A DNA stretch of 44,676 nucleotides from an uncultured Paracoccaceae bacterium. GTDB taxonomy: Bacteria > Pseudomonadota > Alphaproteobacteria > Rhodobacterales > Rhodobacteraceae. Under the pieces are notes generated by a model. That model had not been told where the DNA came from and did not search any database. It saw nothing but the letters and a program-made list of their open reading frames with translations. Of the stretch, positions 41,453 to 44,676 are shown piece after piece. Location: assembly GCA_947494445.1 (NCBI GenBank), contig CANLVD010000022.1, forward strand, positions 1 through 44,676. The letters are read 5' to 3'. Both the position numbers and the translations under genes were made by a program. Numbering within the stretch: the first letter of the stretch is position 1; every line of letters starts with the position of its first letter.

Positions 41453-42249
41453 GCATCGTTGCAATCACCGGCGATCACCCGCGCCATGCTTATCTGGTCG
41501 CCAGACTTGCGGAAACCGGACTGTTGAGTGGTTGGATCCGTGAGGTGCGGGAAGCCTTTGTGCCAAAGGCGCCTGCCGATTTGCCTGCCGATCTAGTAGA
41601 ACTTTTTGATCTGCATTTCGCCCGGCGAGAGGCAGCAGAGGCCGAGATTTTCGGCACGCCGGACACATCTGCGATCCCGACCTTTGATACCAGCCATGAG
41701 GCGCTCAACAGCGAAGGTGTGATTGACCGTATCTGCACGCTCAAACCCCGGCTGGTGTTGAGTTATGGCTGCCACAAACTGTCGGCCGAGATGCGCGAGC
41801 GCGTGGGGGCTGTGTTCTGGAACACCCATGGTGGTTTGTCCCCGCAGTACCGCGGCGTGATCACGCATTTCTGGCCGAGCTATTTGCTGGAACCGCAGAT
41901 GACCGGCGTGACCCTGCACGAAACAACAGATGCGCTGGATGGCGGGGCGGTGATCCATCAGACGGGCGCGGTTCTGGAACGCGGGGATGGCGTTCATAAG
42001 CTGGCCGCGCGCACGGTTCGGGCCTATGCCGATGAGATTGGCGGTCTTTTGGCGGATGCTCTGCAAAAGCCTGATCTGCCTGCAGGTATTGTGCAAAAGT
42101 CCACCGGCAAACTCTGGGTCTCGTCTGACTGGCGGCCAGAGCATCTGCGCCCGGTCTATGAGGCCTATGACGACAGGATCGTGGACCGTGTACTGGATGG
42201 CGATCTGACTGGGACTCTGCCCAAGCTGGTGTCGGTACTAAAGCCCTAG
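41449..42249 (+). CDS. Formyltransferase-fold protein (putative sugar N-formyltransferase)
   Basis: 266 residues. The formyltransferase site is readable: Asn-Thr-His in VFWNTHGGLSPQYRGV and Asp in TTDALDGGAVIHQTG, matching the N-x-H...D triad of methionyl-tRNA and sugar N-formyltransferases. It is shorter than Fmt and lacks its C-terminal tRNA-binding domain, which favours a small-molecule (for example amino-sugar) substrate. It is coupled to the DUF4910 gene by a four-base overlap. It is convergent with the SAM methyltransferase, overlapping by four bases (CTAG). Confidence 0.87.
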   Translation: MSIVAITGDHPRHAYLVARLAETGLLSGWIREVREAFVPKAPADLPADLVELFDLHFARREAAEAEIFGTPDTSAIPTFDTSHEALNSEGVIDRICTLKPRLVLSYGCHKLSAEMRERVGAVFWNTHGGLSPQYRGVITHFWPSYLLEPQMTGVTLHETTDALDGGAVIHQTGAVLERGDGVHKLAARTVRAYADEIGGLLADALQKPDLPAGIVQKSTGKLWVSSDWRPEHLRPVYEAYDDRIVDRVLDGDLTGTLPKLVSVLKP

Positions 42250-42890
42250 GCACCCGGCTTGCGCGCGATGACGAAGGTGCCCTGTTTGCGGCTTGGTTGC
42301 CATTCGGTCTCGATCTCGAAACCTGCCTGTCTGATGCTGTCCAGAAGCTCGGTGCGCCTGAAGACCATGACCAGCGGCAGGTAGCCAAGAGCCTTGCCAA
42401 TGGGGCCGATCAGTTTGAAAATCCTTAGGAAATCTCCAAGACAGGCTGTGCTGGACACCAGATATCCACCGGGTTTGAGGAGCGTGAAGACCTGCGCCAA
42501 GGCCTCATCCCGGTCCTCGACCAGATGCAGAATGCTCAGGCACAGGATCATGTCGAAGCTGGCCACGGGCTGCTGGACCTCGTCAAACCCTGCGCGCTCG
42601 AAGGTGACATTGGTGATGCCTGCCTGACGTGCTTTCTCAGCAGCGATTTCCAGCATGTTTGCAGAGATGTCGGTGGCCAGAATATGGGCCACATGGGGGG
42701 CATGGGTCAGCGCCGTGGTGCCGGTCCCGCAACCGAATTCCAGCACCTGCATGTCCTTGTGCATCAGGGCCTGCGTCTCGCGCAGCTTGCGCTGATATGC
42801 GGCCTCATCGGCCACAGGATCGGCTGCGTATTTTTGCGCGATCCTGTCCCAGAACCGGGCCGAACGGGGCGTGGGTGTTGAAAAAGGCAT
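42246..42890 (-). CDS. Class I SAM-dependent methyltransferase
   Basis: 214 residues from the ATG at 42890. A longer TTG-started frame reaches 42938, and an AAGGAGG at 42919-42925 fits neither start cleanly, so the start is uncertain. Motif I VLEFGCGTGTTAL, motif II-like HILATDISANMLEIA and FDMILCLSILHLVED identify the UbiE/methyltransferase_11 type. A C-terminal hydrophobic segment (GPIGKALGYLPLVMVF) may associate with lipid. Substrate unknown. It is divergent from the LysR gene. Confidence 0.85.
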   Translation of the reverse strand: MPFSTPTPRSARFWDRIAQKYAADPVADEAAYQRKLRETQALMHKDMQVLEFGCGTGTTALTHAPHVAHILATDISANMLEIAAEKARQAGITNVTFERAGFDEVQQPVASFDMILCLSILHLVEDRDEALAQVFTLLKPGGYLVSSTACLGDFLRIFKLIGPIGKALGYLPLVMVFRRTELLDSIRQAGFEIETEWQPSRKQGTFVIARKPGA

Positions 42891-43001
42891 CAGGGAAAGG
42901 CTTTCTGTTTCGGGAGAACCCTCCTTTATTCCAATCAACTATCAATGGAAATTGACTATTTGCGTTGTGTTGATATGCAATTCTGTATGGATTGGAAGCG
43001 G

Positions 43002-43883
43002 GTGAATTTTGACTGGAACCGGGCGCGAGCGTTTCTGGTGACCGCAGAGGAGGGCTCGCTCTCCGCAGCCTCCCGCGCCCTTGGCATGACCCAGCCGACG
43101 TTGGGGCGTCAGGTCAGTGCGTTGGAGCAGGAGTTGGGTGTCGTGCTGTTCGAGCGTGTGGGCCGTGGTCTGCAACTGACCGAAAGCGGGCTGGAGCTGG
43201 TTGAACATGTGCGGGGCATGGGGGAGGCGGCCACTCGGATGTCGCTGACCGCCTCGGGCCAATCGCAGTCCATCGAAGGTACGGTGCGGATCACGGCAAG
43301 CGAGGTTGGTGCCACGTTCACCCTGCCGCCCCTGGCCGTGAAGTTCAGATCGATCGAGCCGGGCATCCGGCTTGAGATCGTCAGTTCCAATGAGGTGCAG
43401 GATCTGCGCAGACGCGAAGCTGACATCGCAATTCGCTCAGTGGCCCCGAAAGACCCCTCGCTGATTGCGCGCAAACTTCGCGATGGTCGGGCGGAGTTGT
43501 TTGCGGCGAAGACCTATATCTCGCGCTTGGGCGGCTTTAATGATGCAAGCGCGCTGGCAAATGCGGATTTCATAGGGTTTGACGACAACGGCACCTATCT
43601 GCACGCGCTACAGGCCGCAGGGGTGCCAATCACGCAGGCAAATTTTCCGATTTCGTCGGATACTCATATTGTTCAATGGGAATGCGTGAAGGCCGGTGCA
43701 GGCGTCGGTGTCATGGCATCAGAAGTGGGCGACAGCGAACCTTTGGTCACACGGGCCGCCCCCTGGCTGGAGCCCTTTTCCTACGGTGTCTGGCTGGTGT
43801 CCCATCGGGAGTTGCGCACCAACCGCCGGTTGCGGCTGGTCTTTGACTGGCTGGCTGACGAGATGACATCGGCAAAGGTCTAG
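43002..43883 (+). CDS. LysR-family transcriptional regulator
   Basis: 293 residues from the GTG at 43002, giving NFDWNRARAFLVTAEEGSL as in related LysR proteins; ATG codons at 42945, 42975 and 42987 are alternatives, none with a strong ribosome site (GGAAG at 42994-42998 supports GTG). The winged HTH (SLSAASRALGMTQPTLGRQVSALE) is followed by the LysR effector-binding region with the dimer-interface FTLPPLAVKFR. It is divergent from the methyltransferase, a likely target. Effector unknown. Confidence 0.92.
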   Translation: MNFDWNRARAFLVTAEEGSLSAASRALGMTQPTLGRQVSALEQELGVVLFERVGRGLQLTESGLELVEHVRGMGEAATRMSLTASGQSQSIEGTVRITASEVGATFTLPPLAVKFRSIEPGIRLEIVSSNEVQDLRRREADIAIRSVAPKDPSLIARKLRDGRAELFAAKTYISRLGGFNDASALANADFIGFDDNGTYLHALQAAGVPITQANFPISSDTHIVQWECVKAGAGVGVMASEVGDSEPLVTRAAPWLEPFSYGVWLVSHRELRTNRRLRLVFDWLADEMTSAKV

Positions 43884-43892
43884 GGGGTAACG

Positions 43893-44555
43893 TCAGGTCT
43901 CTTGTCCCGGATCCTCACGCTCAAGCGCGAGGCGGGATGAATAGTAGAATGCGATGGCTTGCGCCCGGTTCTTGACGCTGAGTTTTTCATAAAGGTTGGA
44001 CAGGTGGAATTTGACCGTATTGGTCGAGATCGACAGCTCCTTGGACAGCTCGCGATTGGTCAGTCCCTTGGACAGGGCCTCAAGCATCACGCGCTCTTTG
44101 CGAGACAGTTGATGGATCGGATCCGATTGCAACTCGCGCACGTCGAGAAAGGGGAAAACCATCTTGCCGTTTGAGACGTCGACGCAGGTCTCTAACAGCA
44201 CTTCCGCTGAACTTGAGCGGGGAGCAAAGGCCGCGGCACCGGCAGTCATGGCAAGCCGGGGAAGATCGCTCACGCCTTCTGCATAGACGACAATGCGCGG
44301 TGCGCTTGCTTGATCCCTGAGCACCTCGATCAGTTTTGCGCCCCCCAAAGCGGGCAGGTTCCAGTCGATGATCCCGATCTGAACCGGCACGCGCATGACA
44401 GTGCCGAGAAAGCCTTCCGCCGTGGCCGAGGTCGCCACCAGCGAGAATCGCGGATCACGGTCAATAATCTCGGACAGGGCGGACAGCACGAGCGGATTGC
44501 TGTCTGCCAGCATGATATCGATGGATTTTGCTTTTTGGTTATCTGTTTGATTCAT
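43893..44555 (-). CDS. LuxR/NarL-type response regulator with degenerate receiver
   Basis: 220 residues from the ATG at 44555; a longer frame to 44582 exists. The receiver-like domain has an acidic DIMLADSNPL (Asp18) and a phospho-acceptor candidate Asp64 in GIIDWNLP. However, the switch Thr/Ser is replaced by Ala (VVYAEGVSD) and the conserved Lys by Pro/Arg (AAFAPRSSS), so normal phosphorylation signalling is doubtful. The C-terminal LuxR HTH (LSRKERVMLEALSKGLTNRE...TVKFHLSNLYEKL) is intact. No histidine kinase is adjacent. It is convergent with the LysR gene, nine bases apart. Confidence 0.9.
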   Translation of the reverse strand: MNQTDNQKAKSIDIMLADSNPLVLSALSEIIDRDPRFSLVATSATAEGFLGTVMRVPVQIGIIDWNLPALGGAKLIEVLRDQASAPRIVVYAEGVSDLPRLAMTAGAAAFAPRSSSAEVLLETCVDVSNGKMVFPFLDVRELQSDPIHQLSRKERVMLEALSKGLTNRELSKELSISTNTVKFHLSNLYEKLSVKNRAQAIAFYYSSRLALEREDPGQET

Positions 44556-44582
44556 ATCATGAATTTCCAATTTCCCACCCAT

Positions 44583-44676
44583 GTGAGCGGTAACATTTAG
44601 GTATACCGTGGTATTTTATACATATGGGTGGGTTTTTTGCTACCCTTTTAGATGCCCGAAAGCAGGAGCTAGGGGT
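44583..44676. promoter_or_regulatory. AT-rich upstream region of the response regulator
   Basis: The last 94 bases of the window hold no gene I can support. On the minus strand TATAAAAT at about 44613-44620 could be a -10 box for the regulator; no clear -35 is visible. Confidence 0.3.

Overview
The window looks like a chromosome segment of an alphaproteobacterium from the Rhodobacteraceae (Roseobacter group). This is inferred from the high GC content, the aerobic CobS cobaltochelatase subunit, a Brucella-type lumazine synthase under an FMN riboswitch, the complete isobutyryl-CoA/valine degradation set, a non-pyrrolysine MttB-family methyltransferase, a BCCT osmolyte carrier and lineage-restricted small families (DUF6456, DUF6477). 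No tRNA, rRNA, CRISPR array, IS element or phage gene was seen. Gene density is high and several convergent pairs abut or overlap by a few bases.

Layout. 1-4.8 kb: the 3' part of ftsY (window starts inside a Pro-Glu hexanucleotide repeat), two divergent small lipoproteins in visibly AT-richer DNA, an MFS carrier, an EamA carrier and yciB. 4.9-8.1 kb: a large membrane-anchored alpha/beta hydrolase and a tightly overlapping ccmC-ccmD-ccmG cytochrome c maturation set. 8.1-12.7 kb: cobS, a BCCT transporter, a J-domain protein, bolA with a coupled 53-residue lipoprotein, and a DUF4177 protein. 13-18.2 kb: an accessory-looking trio of class III cyclase with TolB-like and TPR regions, a PAP2/vanadium-haloperoxidase-fold enzyme with an N-terminal (Gly-Trp-Thr)n tract, and an S8 subtilase. 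The last two both carry Glu-Thr-Gly-Trp at residues 7-10. 18.2-22.8 kb: ribH under an FMN riboswitch, a secreted trypsin-like protease divergent from a secreted cyanophycinase-like protein, gatB and a lipoprotein.

22.8-28 kb: valine catabolism on the minus strand (mmsA, small membrane protein, isobutyryl-CoA dehydrogenase, 3-hydroxyisobutyryl-CoA hydrolase, mmsB), with a TetR/FadR-like palindrome before the dehydrogenase. 28-34 kb: homocysteine S-methyltransferase, CBS protein, coaD, two tandem cyclophilins, a Tat-type DUF3179 protein and guaA. 34-38.7 kb: EthD-like protein, MttB-family methyltransferase, a divergent DUF6477/DUF6456 pair and tpiA. 38.8-44.6 kb: an IscA/SufA-type protein and a SufT-like DUF59 protein flanking a small membrane protein, a DUF4910 aminopeptidase-like protein coupled to a formyltransferase, a SAM methyltransferase, a LysR regulator and a LuxR-type response regulator with a degenerate receiver.

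The best candidates for undescribed biology are the cyclase/GWT-PAP2/subtilase trio (about 12,990-18,176) and the DUF4910-formyltransferase pair (40,112-42,249). Everything here was read by eye. Family assignments rest on recognised motifs, with no database search.
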